This document shows, in pieces, positions 43,023-53,826 of a stretch of DNA of 64,000 nucleotides (its first letter is position 1; the number at the start of each line of letters is the position of its first letter). The notes under the pieces are model-generated. The model had not been told where the DNA came from. It made no database searches and worked only from the letters and a program-made list of their open reading frames with translations. The stretch is taken from the NCBI GenBank assembly GCA_018654255.1, contig JABILX010000002.1, forward strand, positions 27,315 through 91,314, in the 5' to 3' direction. A program made the translations under genes and the position numbers. This DNA is from Candidatus Peregrinibacteria bacterium. Lineage in GTDB: Bacteria; Patescibacteriota; Gracilibacteria; UBA1369; LOWO2-01-FULL-3.

Positions 43023-43963
43023 AAACCCTCAAAAAATATCTAAAAGGAGGTGAAACTGTCATATGTGGAGTTTCAGGAGGACCTGATTCAGTCTTTTTGC
43101 TTCATTGCCTAGCTATTTTCAGCGAACAAGTCGCAAAAATCAAGATCGTAGTCTTCCATGTTAACCATAGTCTCCGAGGACTCGACGCAGAATTGGACGA
43201 AAATCACGTAAAAATGCTAGCAAAATCATTCCAATTCCCCTATCACGTTGAAAAAATAGACGTTTTGGCATTAGCAAAATCAAAAAAACAATCCCTCGAA
43301 GAAATCAGCCGAGAAATCAGATACAATTTCGCCCTCGAACTACAAAAAAAATACAAAGCGGATTTCGTAACAACAGCTCATCACGCAGATGACAATCTAG
43401 AAACAATCCTACTAAACCTAATCAGAGGAAGTGGACTCAAAGGCCTTTCTGGAATGAAAGAAATTTCCCGGAAAAGAAATGGCCTAAAACTCCTACGCCC
43501 ACTTCTCAACATCTCAAAAGAAGAAATCCGACTTCACCTCGAAGAAAAAGACATCGATTTCAGAATTGACCAATCGAATTTGGACACAAAAATCCCAAGA
43601 AACTACGTACGACACGAAATCATCCCAAAACTAAAGGCCCTGAACCCAAACGTTCAAAAAACTATCTTGAAAAACAGCACAAACATCCTAGAAATCCACG
43701 ATTACTTGAAAGAAAAAGCCAAAAAATGGATTTCAGAACATGACAATAAATTCGACACAAAAGAACTAAAGCTCCTCCCAAAGCCAGTTCAGAAAGAAGT
43801 CCTCCTACAAATTTACAAAAAGAAAAACGGCAACACAAAGAACCTAGAAGCAGTCCATATCGATGAAGTTCTCGAAATGATCAGTAAAAACATTGGACGA
43901 AAACAAAAAAAACTCGGAAAATATACGGTTGAAATTCAGAAAGGAACATTTATACTGAGGTAG
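42980..43963 (+). CDS. tilS: tRNA(Ile)-lysidine synthase
   Basis: 327 residues. P-loop-like PP-motif GVSGGPDSVFLLHCL (about 29-43), HVNHSLRG (about 60-67), EEISREIRYNF, TTAHHADDNLETILLNLIRGSGLKGLSGM (about 132-160). Makes lysidine at the wobble position of the tRNA that reads AUA. Shorter than full-length TilS (about 430), so the C-terminal substrate domains are reduced or absent. Overlaps the RNHCP gene by 43 bases. Confidence 0.9.
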   Translation: MPRNRHKSPKEKALKTLKKYLKGGETVICGVSGGPDSVFLLHCLAIFSEQVAKIKIVVFHVNHSLRGLDAELDENHVKMLAKSFQFPYHVEKIDVLALAKSKKQSLEEISREIRYNFALELQKKYKADFVTTAHHADDNLETILLNLIRGSGLKGLSGMKEISRKRNGLKLLRPLLNISKEEIRLHLEEKDIDFRIDQSNLDTKIPRNYVRHEIIPKLKALNPNVQKTILKNSTNILEIHDYLKEKAKKWISEHDNKFDTKELKLLPKPVQKEVLLQIYKKKNGNTKNLEAVHIDEVLEMISKNIGRKQKKLGKYTVEIQKGTFILR

Positions 43964-43982
43964 ATTTCAGTAAAAAAATTTT

Positions 43983-45839
43983 ATGCCAACTTTAAAAGCC
44001 CCAAAGCCAAATAAGACTAAAAACGGTTTGACCTACTTGCTCATCATTGCTTTGGCAATCGCAGCATTCATGCTGATAGCAAACCCAAGCCCCTCGACAG
44101 TTCAAGAAATAAACCTGAACAAATTTGTCGAAGAAGTAAAATCTGGAATGGTTCATCAGGTAGTTGTTACAGACAATCAAATCAAAATTGAACTTCAAGA
44201 CGGATCAAAACAGGTAACAAACAAAGAACCGGGATCAGACCTATATTCAATATTAGAAAAAACAGGGGTAGATTCAGACACGATCAGTAAACTCCCGACC
44301 ACGATCGAAGACACAACAGGAGACAAATTTTGGATAGACCTTCTAATCGGATTCGTTCCATTCTTGATTATAATCGGATTCTTTCTATTTATGATGCGCT
44401 CTGCTCAAAGCTCAAATAACCAAGCGATGGGATTCGGAAAATCACAAGCAAAAACAGTAGATCATACAAAAGAAAAAACTACATTTGATGACGTAGCGGG
44501 TGTATTAGAAGCAAAAGAAGAACTAAAAGAAGTCGTAGACTTCCTCAAACGACCTCAAAAATACCAACGAATGGGAGCAAAAATTCCAAAAGGTGTAATC
44601 CTAGTGGGCCCTCCAGGAACAGGTAAGACCTTGCTCGCACGAGCAGTCGCTGGAGAAGCTGCCGTCCCATTTTTCAGCATTTCAGGATCAGAATTCGTAG
44701 AAATGTTCGTAGGTGTAGGAGCTTCACGTGTCCGAGACTTATTCAAAAAAGCAAAAAGAAATGCACCATGCATTATTTTCATAGACGAGATTGACGCAGT
44801 TGGAAGACATAGAGGAGCCGGAATGGGAGGCGGACACGACGAAAGAGAACAAACCTTGAACCAAATTCTTTCTGAAATGGACGGATTCGAAACAGGCACA
44901 AACGTAATCGTAATGGCCGCAACAAACCGACCAGACGTACTCGACCCTGCCCTACTACGCCCAGGACGATTCGATCGTAGAGTGATTGTAGACAACCCAG
45001 ATCTCAAAGCACGAGAACAAATCCTAGAAGTACACTCACGAAACAAACCCCTTGCTTCATCAGTAGACTTGGAAAAAATCGCACGCCAAACCCCAGGGTT
45101 TACAGGAGCTGACCTAGAAAATTTAATGAACGAAGCCGCAATTCTCGCTGCAAAAAAGAACCAGAAAAAAGTCCACATGAATGACGTTGAACAATCTATA
45201 GAAAAAGTCCTTATGGGCCCTGAAAGAAAATCTAAAGTCCTATCAAAGAAAGAAAAAGAAATCACTGCATACCACGAAGTTGGACACGCAGTTGTCGGCA
45301 ACATGCTCGAAGGCTGCGACAATGTAAGAAAAATATCGATCATATCTAGAGGGATGTCTCTGGGCTCAACATGGTTCATGCCAGGGGAAGAAAAACATCT
45401 CCACTCAAAATCAAAATTTGAAGACGAAATATGTTCCCTACTAGGAGGATACATATGTGAAAAAGCAATCTTTGGACAAGTCACCACAGGCGCTTCAAAC
45501 GACTTAGAAAGAGCTACAAACCTAGCAAGAAGAATGGTCACAGAGTTTGGAATGAGTGACTTGGGACCTGTGATCTTCGGCGAGAAAAACAAAGAAGTTT
45601 TCTTGGGAAGAGACTTCGGACACGTAAGAAATTACTCAGAAGAAGTCGCAGGAGAAATAGACAAACAAATCAAAAAATTCATAACAGAAGCAGAAGGACG
45701 CACAGAAAAACTAATCAAAAAACACAGACCACTCATTGAAAAAATCACAGAAGACTTGATCAAAAAAGAAACATTAACAGGAGAAGAATTCAAGAAATAC
45801 TTCAAAGGAACAAAGGTCCCATCTAAAACAACAGTATAA
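43983..45839 (+). CDS. ftsH: ATP-dependent zinc metalloprotease FtsH
   Basis: 618 residues, normal length. Two membrane helices (about 16-35 and 117-137), then an AAA+ domain with Walker A GPPGTGKT (about 208-215), Walker B FIDEID and the second-region-of-homology stretch [21 protein letters not shown], then the zinc site HEVGH (about 430-434). It degrades membrane and some soluble proteins. HEVGH instead of the common HEAGH keeps the HExxH ligands. Followed 2 bases later by an Hsp20 gene. Confidence 0.95.
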   Translation: MPTLKAPKPNKTKNGLTYLLIIALAIAAFMLIANPSPSTVQEINLNKFVEEVKSGMVHQVVVTDNQIKIELQDGSKQVTNKEPGSDLYSILEKTGVDSDTISKLPTTIEDTTGDKFWIDLLIGFVPFLIIIGFFLFMMRSAQSSNNQAMGFGKSQAKTVDHTKEKTTFDDVAGVLEAKEELKEVVDFLKRPQKYQRMGAKIPKGVILVGPPGTGKTLLARAVAGEAAVPFFSISGSEFVEMFVGVGASRVRDLFKKAKRNAPCIIFIDEIDAVGRHRGAGMGGGHDEREQTLNQILSEMDGFETGTNVIVMAATNRPDVLDPALLRPGRFDRRVIVDNPDLKAREQILEVHSRNKPLASSVDLEKIARQTPGFTGADLENLMNEAAILAAKKNQKKVHMNDVEQSIEKVLMGPERKSKVLSKKEKEITAYHEVGHAVVGNMLEGCDNVRKISIISRGMSLGSTWFMPGEEKHLHSKSKFEDEICSLLGGYICEKAIFGQVTTGASNDLERATNLARRMVTEFGMSDLGPVIFGEKNKEVFLGRDFGHVRNYSEEVAGEIDKQIKKFITEAEGRTEKLIKKHRPLIEKITEDLIKKETLTGEEFKKYFKGTKVPSKTTV

Positions 45840-45841
45840 TT

Positions 45842-46186
45842 ATGGAAGACAACGTAGGACAATTATCAGTAGATATTTTCCAGACAAAAGACGAGTTGAT
45901 CTTACTTGCACCAATTGCAGGCACTTCCCTCAAAGACATCAACATCACGGTCACAGACGACGTCCTAACGATCAAAGGAGCCCGCAACTGCCCACATGAC
46001 ATAGACGAAAAAGACTATCTAACAAAAGAATGTTTCTGGGGCGAATTCCGCAGAGCAGTAGTTCTTCCAAAAAACGTCGACAGCAAACAAATCAAAGCAA
46101 CCTCATTCAACAATATTTTAGAAATCCGCATTCCAAAAACCTCAGAAGATAAAACTAAAGTCGTAAAAATCAATGTTGATCAATAA
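45842..46186 (+). CDS. Hsp20-type small heat shock protein
   Basis: 114 residues, an alpha-crystallin domain with little else: SVDIFQTKDELILLAPIAGTSLKDINITVTDDVLTIKG (about 9-46), then CFWGEFRRAVVLPKNVDSKQIKATSFNNILEIRIPK, matching the A-x-x-x-n-GvL end. No flanking arms typical of large Hsp20s. Directly downstream of ftsH (2 bases) and overlapping galU by 14 bases, so it is part of a stress/envelope operon. Confidence 0.85.
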   Translation: MEDNVGQLSVDIFQTKDELILLAPIAGTSLKDINITVTDDVLTIKGARNCPHDIDEKDYLTKECFWGEFRRAVVLPKNVDSKQIKATSFNNILEIRIPKTSEDKTKVVKINVDQ

Positions 46187-46964
46187 AGCAATCCTTCCAA
46201 TCGCAGGCCTAGGCACTCGTTTCCTGCCCATAACGAAAGTTATTCCCAAAGAAATGATGCCAATTAATGGCGTGCCAATTTTGCAACTCCTAATCGAGGA
46301 AGCCTACAAAGCCGGGGTGCACGAGTTTGTATTGGTAATCAATCGGCAGAAAGAAAGCATTATTCGCAAATATTTAAGTCGAGAAGGTAAAAACGAGAAA
46401 TTAGATCGATTAAATAAATTACTAGACGACGTAAAGATAGAATACGTATACCAAGACGAACAACTCGGCGATGGACACGCCCTATTGCAAGCTCGCGAAT
46501 CAGTCGAAGACGAGCCATTCTTGGTTCTGTTCGGAGATGATTTGGTAATTGGAGCCACTCCCGACGCGCCAAACGCTGCAAAACAATTGATCGAAGCACA
46601 CGAAAAAACTGGTTCTTCAGTAATAGCTCTAGAAGAAATTGACCCTGAGATGTCAGAAAGTTATGGAATCATCAAACCAGCCCCAAACGAAACAGGTCCT
46701 TTATATAAGGTTGAAGATCTCGTTGAAAAACCATCTCCATCAGAGGCACCTTCAAATCTGGGAGTAATCGGAAAATATATTTGCACTCCAGACATATGGA
46801 CCCCATTGAGCAAAGCCGAAGCCTCAGTCGGAAACGAAATCCGCCTAATCGATGGATTCAAAAAACTTCTTTCATCCAAGGATTTATATGGTTTGAAAAT
46901 TGAGGGCAAACGGTATGACACCGGCACATTGGAAGGATACAAGAAGGCGGTAGAGGAGGTTTAG
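46173..46964 (+). CDS. galU: UTP-glucose-1-phosphate uridylyltransferase
   Basis: 263 residues. Nucleotide-binding start ILPIAGLGTRFLPITKVIPKEMMPI (about 7-31), YVYQDEQLGDGHALLQA (about 91-107), LVLFGDDLV, SYGIIKP and VEKPSPSEAPSNLGVIGKYI. Makes UDP-glucose for envelope glycans. Start overlaps hsp20 by 14 bases. The product could feed the sugar-phosphate transferase at 52308. Confidence 0.92.
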   Translation: MLINKAILPIAGLGTRFLPITKVIPKEMMPINGVPILQLLIEEAYKAGVHEFVLVINRQKESIIRKYLSREGKNEKLDRLNKLLDDVKIEYVYQDEQLGDGHALLQARESVEDEPFLVLFGDDLVIGATPDAPNAAKQLIEAHEKTGSSVIALEEIDPEMSESYGIIKPAPNETGPLYKVEDLVEKPSPSEAPSNLGVIGKYICTPDIWTPLSKAEASVGNEIRLIDGFKKLLSSKDLYGLKIEGKRYDTGTLEGYKKAVEEV

Positions 46965-47117
46965 AAACACCACAAATCCGAAACCCCGCAACCCAATAAG
47001 TAAACGCCTCGGGACACAAAACTTGATTTATTTTCAATATTCTAGTAAGCTTATTTGATTTCGTTCAAAAACTCAAAAACAACGAAGTCAAAAAAATAAA
47101 AACTAAAACAAAAAAAC

Positions 47118-47717
47118 ATGTTTGAAATTCACCCGCTCATAGAAGAAGCAGATCAATTAAAAAACGATGGCCGACACCAAGAAGCTATCAAGATCTGTGA
47201 AAAAGTCCTCACTGACAACCTTGCCTGCACAGAAGCATACGAGGAAATCGGTGATAACTATCTAAGCCTTCGTGAATACGACAAAGCACAAAAAGCTTTA
47301 AAACAAGCAATCAAACACAATCCATCAAGTGCAAACGCACATTACCTGCTTGGTTTCGTACATTCATGTACAGGAGACTTCACGATTTCAGTCGAACTTC
47401 TAGAAGTAGCAGATGAACTATATCCAAACCACCCAGAAATCCTTCGATGTCTTGGATGGTCAATGTACCACGACAAACAAAAAGCACGAGGAGTCGTTCT
47501 ATTAGAAAGAGCTCTTTTCCTTGCACCACATGATCCATTAATTCTTAATGATCTTGGTGTTTGTCACTTAAACAACAAGACTTTCGAGAGAGCATCTGAC
47601 CTATTCAAGAAAACGCTAACTATAGAACCAAATAACGAGAAAGCAAAAGAATGTTTGAACGCAGTGCAGTTTTTCAAAAGAGAATATGATAAACTAAAAA
47701 GGAAGAAAAAAAGATAA
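47118..47717 (+). CDS. TPR-repeat protein
   Basis: 199 residues of helical pairs with TPR spacing (34 residues): DNLACTEAYEEIGDNYLSLREYDKAQKALKQAIKHNPSSANAHYLLGFVHSCTGDF and NDLGVCHLNNKTFERASDLFKKTLTIEPNNEKAKECL. About four to five repeats. A scaffold for protein binding; target unknown. Ends in basic residues (KRKKKR). 18 bases before the next membrane gene. Confidence 0.8.
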   Translation: MFEIHPLIEEADQLKNDGRHQEAIKICEKVLTDNLACTEAYEEIGDNYLSLREYDKAQKALKQAIKHNPSSANAHYLLGFVHSCTGDFTISVELLEVADELYPNHPEILRCLGWSMYHDKQKARGVVLLERALFLAPHDPLILNDLGVCHLNNKTFERASDLFKKTLTIEPNNEKAKECLNAVQFFKREYDKLKRKKKR

Positions 47718-47735
47718 CCTTTTATCCTTTTTATC

Positions 47736-48080
47736 ATGACAAAACAAGAAACCCAAAATAAAAGAGTCACCGCATTAGTAGCTATTCTAGCAATCCTAAT
47801 ACTAGCAGTTGTGACTTTTTACTCATCTGCCAAAGAACTTACCGAGAAAGAAAAATTCATCCTCGCAAACACAGAAATAACATGCGAAGTATTAAAAGAC
47901 CCTTCTCTAACTGTAAATCTAGAAAAAAGCAAAAATATCTCCAAGGAAATCTTCAAAAAATACAAGTTCCCCATCGAAGATAACGAGGCAATGCTCCTTC
48001 TTCTAGATAGATACGAAACAGACGCAGAGGTTCTTGAGTCAGTTCAAGCAAAATTAGAAGAAGAATGCATAATTGAATAA
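47736..48080 (+). CDS. Small membrane-anchored orphan protein
   Basis: 114 residues. One N-terminal membrane helix or uncleaved signal (VTALVAILAILILAVVTFY, about 11-29), then a helical extracytoplasmic part (KELTEKEKFILANTEITCEVLKDPS) and a repeated coil. Two cysteines at about 50 and 110. No family recognised. Probably transcribed with the TPR gene. Its stop is 25 bases upstream of the rnpB promoter. Confidence 0.6.
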   Translation: MTKQETQNKRVTALVAILAILILAVVTFYSSAKELTEKEKFILANTEITCEVLKDPSLTVNLEKSKNISKEIFKKYKFPIEDNEAMLLLLDRYETDAEVLESVQAKLEEECIIE

Positions 48081-48104
48081 GTGAAGATTATTCGCATCAG
48101 GCCT

Positions 48105-48132
48105 TGATAAAAAAGCCTTTTTCTTGTACAAT
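48105..48132 (+). promoter_or_regulatory. Promoter of rnpB
   Basis: TTGATA (48105-48110), 16-base spacer, TACAAT (48127-48132); predicted start near 48139, just before the P1 stem. Confidence 0.5.
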
Positions 48133-48145
48133 TATTCAGCTTTTT

Positions 48146-48579
48146 GATGTGGTGGAAGTGATCGCTGGTTTTCATCGTCTAACGATAGAAACTAGAGGAA
48201 AGTCCGGACACCACGGGAAATGGTACCCGCTAACTGCGGGCGCACGTCACTTAAATTCATAAGGTGCGTGTAGGGAAAGTGCCACAGAGACAATACTAAC
48301 TGTTCGATCGCATCACGTGATCCAGACCCTCGGGTCAGGCAGTAAAAGGTGAAAAGTCTTGGGATATCGCAAGGTTACCCAAGAGAGATTGTCCGCAAGG
48401 GCAATCAACCGGCAAACCCTACCTGGTGCAAGGTGAGATGGAAGGACTCTTTGTCCCCCAAATGTCATACAGTTCTCTCACCGCACGAGCCAAAATCTTA
48501 GCTTCATGGCAAAGTAAGGCCTAGAAAGATGATCACACCTGCCTCGGCAGGCACAGAATCCGGCTTACGAAACCACATC
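48146..48579 (+). ncRNA. rnpB: RNase P RNA (class A)
   Basis: Conserved blocks in order: GAGGAAAGTCCGGAC (about 48193-48207), the GGGAAAGTGCCACAGAGAC block (about 48273-48291), CAAACCCTACCTGGTGCAAGG-like P-region (about 48413), and the 3' ATCCGGCTTACGAAACCACATC. GATGTGGT (48146-48153) pairs with ACCACATC (48572-48579) to form P1, which fixes both ends. It processes the 5' ends of tRNAs. Nothing odd in the visible core; the insert between the core blocks is of moderate size. Confidence 0.9.
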
Positions 48580-48651
48580 CAAAAGCCCTAAATCTCTTGA
48601 TTAAACCTTCCAGATAAGATACCATCCGCTCCTATATTTGAGCAGAAAAAA

Positions 48652-51600
48652 GTGGAAAGTTTCTTAGATACAGAAAATACAGACGATCTCCCATTCGACC
48701 TACCCTACGAAGGTTATGAATATCCCGAGTTTCAGGAAGTAATTGATGAATGCCGAGAAAGATTCGAAGAATGGAGAGATCCATTCTTAAGAGGAGCGTA
48801 CAAATCTTACATAGGATGGCATTCTGGGGAATGGAAAAAAAAGAGAGAAAATGAATTTGTGAAAAATGCAGGAACAGGAGGGTCATATTCAGCCACCAAT
48901 GGGATGCCCGGAAAAACATACTTCGACGAAATCCTTGTCCCAACATTCATACACATCGCAAAAAGCCCAGAAGAAATCAGAGAAATGACCAGAGTTGCAA
49001 TTGCTGCACTGTCAAAAATGATTTTCCCAAAAGATTCTACAAGATCAGCAACATATGAGTTCTTCAGATACGAATCACCTCTACATCCAAACTACTACAG
49101 ACACTGGCATCACGACTCTGCCAGACATCAATTCACATATTTCTACACCCTAGGAGACGAACTAATCACAGACGAAATCCGCAACCCATACAGAAACAAA
49201 GATGAATACCCAACTTCACATCCCCCTCCAACAGAACAGCAAAGAAGAGAAACCAACGAAGCTTTAATACTAGCCGCTGCCGCAGATCACAGATCCCAAC
49301 AATGGCAAATTAGCGGAGGATACGAGCACCGCTTACACTCATTAGACCACATGACAACAGAGTGGGAAGAAGCATACGAAACCATAGCTCCACAATTCAG
49401 AGCAAGAGTATTCAGAGCCTTCGCCGCTTACGGAGGAGGTAGACATCATGCATACCCTTTCATCGCAAAAATTCCAAAAACATTCCAAGCAATTACCGAA
49501 GCAGGAAAAGGACACTTACTAGATGACTTCGCATCATTAGTAGAAGAAGCCCCAGACACAGAATATGAACACCGAGAAGGATTCCCAATCTTTAAGCCTG
49601 AAGAAACAATCGCAGAACTCGAAGCTCTACAAAAAAGCGGAGAATACCACGATGACCTCCTTCAATTAGGGAAATTCATCATCAAATGCAACAGAAGATA
49701 CGGCAAAATTAGAGACGGCCTAACATTCCTAACAGAGGATGATCAAGACGATGACGAAGAGAAAAAATGGCACTTCTCAAGTAAAGAACAACCAAGACAA
49801 ACCATTAAAGATCTAGAAAAAGCAGGTTACACCCCCGAACAAATACACGAAATACTAAGACTCCCCACAACACATCCATGGCTTGGAGAAAACTCAGTTC
49901 ACTTCATAAGATACTACCAAAAAATAGACAAAAATTTCCCAAGAGGAGGAGCAAAAAGACTTCTAAAATATCTTGAAACCATAAAAACCTCTCCAGACTG
50001 TGTAAGAGCCTTGATCTTCCTAGTTGAAGACGACGACAAACTCCTACCAAAGAGAAATTTAAAAAAATTCCTAGAGATCGGCCAAGAAGTTGCACAAAAA
50101 CTAGGAAACGCTGGAAGCGATTACTTCAGCAGATTTACAAGTGCCCCAGGAAAGTTAACAAAAAAAGCAGAAGAAAACCCAGATGAATTAGAAAAAATGA
50201 TACAACGAGCAATCAGACTAGCTAGAACTTTCGACAACAAACACAGTGATTGGAAACATATTTTTGATATATATCTTCGCTATCACCAAGACCCAAGATT
50301 AAAAGACTTAGTAAAGGGACTACGGCTATTCAGAGATACAGGAAAACAATATTTCAGAGACGTAAAAAAAGATAGAAGAAGAAATGAGTTCTCATACAAA
50401 GCAATAACAGAAAGAGTTAGTGGTTTCGTGGAACAACTCTGGGGATTATCACAAAGCAAAGACGACGGACAAGACGCAAACGGATTCGAACGTCAAGCAC
50501 GACTACACAACACCCTACCACCTGACGTAAACATAGAAGAACAAATGCGAATCCTCTCATACATACACTTCATCGTCGAAGATTCGTACGGACACTTAAT
50601 AGACCCATATTTCGAGAGAGTATCAAAAGGTTGCGACCATAGAATCGCAGCAAGAATATTCCCAGCCAGAACACGCCCTATTGAACTAAGTGATGGTGAG
50701 CACTACAGACCACTTGAGTTCGGACCAGAAATTCCAGGAGTCGAATCACCAGTAGAAACAGAACTAATCAAAGAAGTACTTGGAGAAATAGAGCAAGCTC
50801 ACAAAGAAATCGCCAGAAGTAACAACACAAACGTAGGGAAAAAAACCACAAAAAGAATCGCTACTCCTAGAAGACTTGGATACGAGAACGAAGACGAACC
50901 CAAAGAAACAAACATGTCTCTAACAGAATGGCTCAACGACGACACCTTGGCAAAAAGACTAAAATTATTACACGAAAGAAAAAAAGATCCAGCACTAAAA
51001 ACACTCGGACAATACCTAGACAACTCAATAGCACAAATAGAACAATCACTAAAATTACTTGTATTCAAAAAAATCCTCCACTTCCCAACATTAGCTCAAG
51101 ACATTGGATTCAACCTTCCACCAGGAGAAATGGCTGCCCTCAAAGGGTACAACCAACACACCCAAATGGCCATAACAGGGATATCCCTACTAACAGCTCT
51201 AGGAATCACAAACATAGCAGGAATGGATCAATCAAGACTCCTCCCAGTACACACAGAATTCCATCCTGAAAGACTTCTAGCTTCACAAACAGCAGGAAAC
51301 CCCATGGATCAGACAGGGATTTTGAGCACCTACATAAAAGACAATATTGGCGCAATTTCAAGAAATTTAAGAATGCTAGTTCCACATATTAGACAATTAA
51401 TCCACGAAGAAAGAACTCTCAACGTAGGAAAAATGGGGATTGGCGGAAAAATCCACACAATGAACCCGATGAGCCAATCAAGCTTGAGAATTGTAATGGA
51501 CATGTTCGAATTAGACAGCTCACCATTCAAATTAATACACGCTGATGATTCTCTTCTACTGCCTCCTATGCCAACCTCGCTCGAACTAAAAATGCTAATC

Positions 51601-52266
51601 AGCTTAATGGATACATTGGGAGTAGTAGACAAACAAAAACCAGAAATACAATTCGGAACAGGATTAAGATTAGACCCATCAATTGTAGGACTAATGGGAT
51701 CATCAATGCTCTTGGGAACAAGTCGCGGCTTCAACTTCAAACAAGGAGCCTTCTCAACAACACACGATGACCAAACAAGAGCAAGAATAATGGCATACGA
51801 CGCAGGAGTAGTAGACGAAACACTCCCCTTCCAACCAAAAAACGCACCTGAAGCCAGAGGAAGAACAGACAAACTGGGTTCTAGAATTCTTTCAGATGCA
51901 GACCTTATGAACACGCTCGGAACACTCGGAGCACACATCCAACTTGGTGGAAGACATGCAGATATCGCACATAATTACTTCTCAAGATACTTGGGCCTTC
52001 TCGAGGAATATCAATTAAGAGACTTCTTGGACATGGCTCCATGGGTACATGATCCAAAAAATCCAGACAACGCATCACAAGAAGATCACGAAGCTATGGT
52101 CAGAAAATTCACCGAGGCATGGTCAACAGAGGCAAGAATGCCTGGTAACGGAGCAATAGGACAAGTCAAACTATTAATAGCTAAAGCTGATGCGCAAATG
52201 CAAGACAGAGCAGCCGACGTAATGCGAGAAGAGCCCGACGAATCAGAAAGAATGATCCTCTATTAA
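48652..52266 (+). CDS. Orphan 1204-residue protein
   Basis: 1204 residues from GTG 48652 (no suitable ATG follows; the next Met is far inside). No signal peptide or clear membrane segment, so probably cytoplasmic. Long charged helices alternate with segments such as YFYTLGDELITDEI, FKKILHFPTLAQDIGFNLPPGEM and a C-terminal part rich in HADD, GQVKLLIAKADAQMQD. Two stretches have many prolines and basic residues (about 730-745). I recognise no domain. It sits right behind rnpB and 41 bases ahead of a sugar-phosphate transferase gene. It is the largest gene in the window and the most unusual orphan. Confidence 0.6.
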   Translation: MESFLDTENTDDLPFDLPYEGYEYPEFQEVIDECRERFEEWRDPFLRGAYKSYIGWHSGEWKKKRENEFVKNAGTGGSYSATNGMPGKTYFDEILVPTFIHIAKSPEEIREMTRVAIAALSKMIFPKDSTRSATYEFFRYESPLHPNYYRHWHHDSARHQFTYFYTLGDELITDEIRNPYRNKDEYPTSHPPPTEQQRRETNEALILAAAADHRSQQWQISGGYEHRLHSLDHMTTEWEEAYETIAPQFRARVFRAFAAYGGGRHHAYPFIAKIPKTFQAITEAGKGHLLDDFASLVEEAPDTEYEHREGFPIFKPEETIAELEALQKSGEYHDDLLQLGKFIIKCNRRYGKIRDGLTFLTEDDQDDDEEKKWHFSSKEQPRQTIKDLEKAGYTPEQIHEILRLPTTHPWLGENSVHFIRYYQKIDKNFPRGGAKRLLKYLETIKTSPDCVRALIFLVEDDDKLLPKRNLKKFLEIGQEVAQKLGNAGSDYFSRFTSAPGKLTKKAEENPDELEKMIQRAIRLARTFDNKHSDWKHIFDIYLRYHQDPRLKDLVKGLRLFRDTGKQYFRDVKKDRRRNEFSYKAITERVSGFVEQLWGLSQSKDDGQDANGFERQARLHNTLPPDVNIEEQMRILSYIHFIVEDSYGHLIDPYFERVSKGCDHRIAARIFPARTRPIELSDGEHYRPLEFGPEIPGVESPVETELIKEVLGEIEQAHKEIARSNNTNVGKKTTKRIATPRRLGYENEDEPKETNMSLTEWLNDDTLAKRLKLLHERKKDPALKTLGQYLDNSIAQIEQSLKLLVFKKILHFPTLAQDIGFNLPPGEMAALKGYNQHTQMAITGISLLTALGITNIAGMDQSRLLPVHTEFHPERLLASQTAGNPMDQTGILSTYIKDNIGAISRNLRMLVPHIRQLIHEERTLNVGKMGIGGKIHTMNPMSQSSLRIVMDMFELDSSPFKLIHADDSLLLPPMPTSLELKMLISLMDTLGVVDKQKPEIQFGTGLRLDPSIVGLMGSSMLLGTSRGFNFKQGAFSTTHDDQTRARIMAYDAGVVDETLPFQPKNAPEARGRTDKLGSRILSDADLMNTLGTLGAHIQLGGRHADIAHNYFSRYLGLLEEYQLRDFLDMAPWVHDPKNPDNASQEDHEAMVRKFTEAWSTEARMPGNGAIGQVKLLIAKADAQMQDRAADVMREEPDESERMILY

Positions 52267-52307
52267 CCTTCCCTTACTCCCCTATTCCCGCTAAACTTAC
52301 CAATGCT

Positions 52308-53753
52308 ATGAAGAAATCAGAAATATTTTTCGGACTACTCAAAATCCCGACAGACTTTGTCGCGGCAATTTTGGGATTTCTGGCAGCATACGAACTACGA
52401 CTATTAACAGAGCCAATCCCAGGTCTCGCCAAACCAATCGACTACAGCGTCCTCCCAACCTCGATTGAATATTTCAACTTCAGCACAGCAACAGCAGCAG
52501 CCCTAGTAGGAGTCTTCGCCCTTGGCAAGATGTACTCAATGAAATCAACAGTCCGCTTCTCAAAAGAAATCAGAAAAGCACTCATCCTCGGAACAGTCTG
52601 GGTAATGCTAATAATCACCTACTTCTTCTTCACAAGAACATTCCCATTTTCAAGACTAGGAATGATATACAGTTGGGCAATCGCTCTACTATTTGTAATC
52701 TTGGGTCGAGCAATCATCAAATTCCTCCAGAGAATGGCACTAAAAATAAAAATCGGTCGAAGACGCGTACTTTTCATTGGTAACAACGAAATCACAAGAG
52801 ACTTGATCGAGAAATTGAGCAAAAACCCAAGCTACAGAATCCTAGGAGTCATAGCCAATTCAAAAACCCCAGTCGGCAAATATCGCATCCTCGGCAACAT
52901 CTCTCAACTCGAGTACATCGCAAAACGCCGACGAGTCGAAGAAATCATCCAAACACATTCCGATCTATCTGACACCAGGGCAAAAGACACATTGATATTC
53001 TGCAACGAAAATCACATTGAATACAGCTTCGTACCAGATTTGATGGAAGTCCAGAGAACAAACATAGAACTCCAAACAATAGGAGCAATCCCATTGATAA
53101 CACTGAGAAAAACCCCTCTCGACGGCTGGGGCAAAGTCGCAAAAAGAATCATGGACATAATCGGAGCAATTGCAGGACTAATAATCCTATCTCCTATTTT
53201 CCTAATAACAGCAATCGCCATAAAACTCGGCTCAAAAGGCCCAATCCTATTTTCAAAGCTAGACAACGGCACCACCGTAAAAAGAGTAGGACAACACGGA
53301 CACCTCTTCCCTTTCTACAAATTTCGCTCAATGCACGACAAAACCCATTCACTAAGATATTCAAAAGAACTTGCAGACAAAAACATTCGAGAAGGCAGCC
53401 CACTGGTCAAAATCAAAGACGACCCCAGGGTAACTCGCGTAGGCCGTGTAATCAGAAAATGCTCAATCGACGAACTCCCACAACTTTGGAACGTACTTAT
53501 AGGCAACATGAGCCTAGTCGGCCCACGACCTCACCTACCTGAGGAAGTAGCCAAATACAAAGGTCACCACAAATTCGTCCTTACCATCAAACCAGGCATC
53601 ACAGGCCTCCCACAAACTTCAGGCCGCTCAGACCTAGACTTCGAGACAGAAACCCGCCTCGACCGCTTCTACATCGAAAACTGGTCGATCTGGTTCGACA
53701 CCAAACTCATATTCAAGACAATTGGAATTCTATTGAAAGGGTATAAGGAATAA
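52308..53753 (+). CDS. Polyprenyl-phosphate sugar-phosphate transferase
   Basis: 481 residues. N-terminal four to five membrane helices (about 12-130), a Rossmann-like region (RRVLFIGNNEITRDLIEKL), then a C-terminal bacterial sugar transferase domain from about 275: VAKRIMDIIGAIAGLIILSP, FYKFRSM, and CSIDELPQLWNVLIGNMSLVGPRPHLPEEV. Family of WcaJ/EpsE/WbaP; it starts envelope polysaccharide on undecaprenyl phosphate. It may use UDP-glucose made by GalU (46173), an inference from gene distance only. Start ATG follows ccaatgct without a Shine-Dalgarno. Confidence 0.88.
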   Translation: MKKSEIFFGLLKIPTDFVAAILGFLAAYELRLLTEPIPGLAKPIDYSVLPTSIEYFNFSTATAAALVGVFALGKMYSMKSTVRFSKEIRKALILGTVWVMLIITYFFFTRTFPFSRLGMIYSWAIALLFVILGRAIIKFLQRMALKIKIGRRRVLFIGNNEITRDLIEKLSKNPSYRILGVIANSKTPVGKYRILGNISQLEYIAKRRRVEEIIQTHSDLSDTRAKDTLIFCNENHIEYSFVPDLMEVQRTNIELQTIGAIPLITLRKTPLDGWGKVAKRIMDIIGAIAGLIILSPIFLITAIAIKLGSKGPILFSKLDNGTTVKRVGQHGHLFPFYKFRSMHDKTHSLRYSKELADKNIREGSPLVKIKDDPRVTRVGRVIRKCSIDELPQLWNVLIGNMSLVGPRPHLPEEVAKYKGHHKFVLTIKPGITGLPQTSGRSDLDFETETRLDRFYIENWSIWFDTKLIFKTIGILLKGYKE

Positions 53754-53826
53754 CCCACCCCCATTCCCCTAGCCTCTCCCTCCATTAAATGCTAGAATTT
53801 TCGTCGTATAAAAACCCATATAAAAT

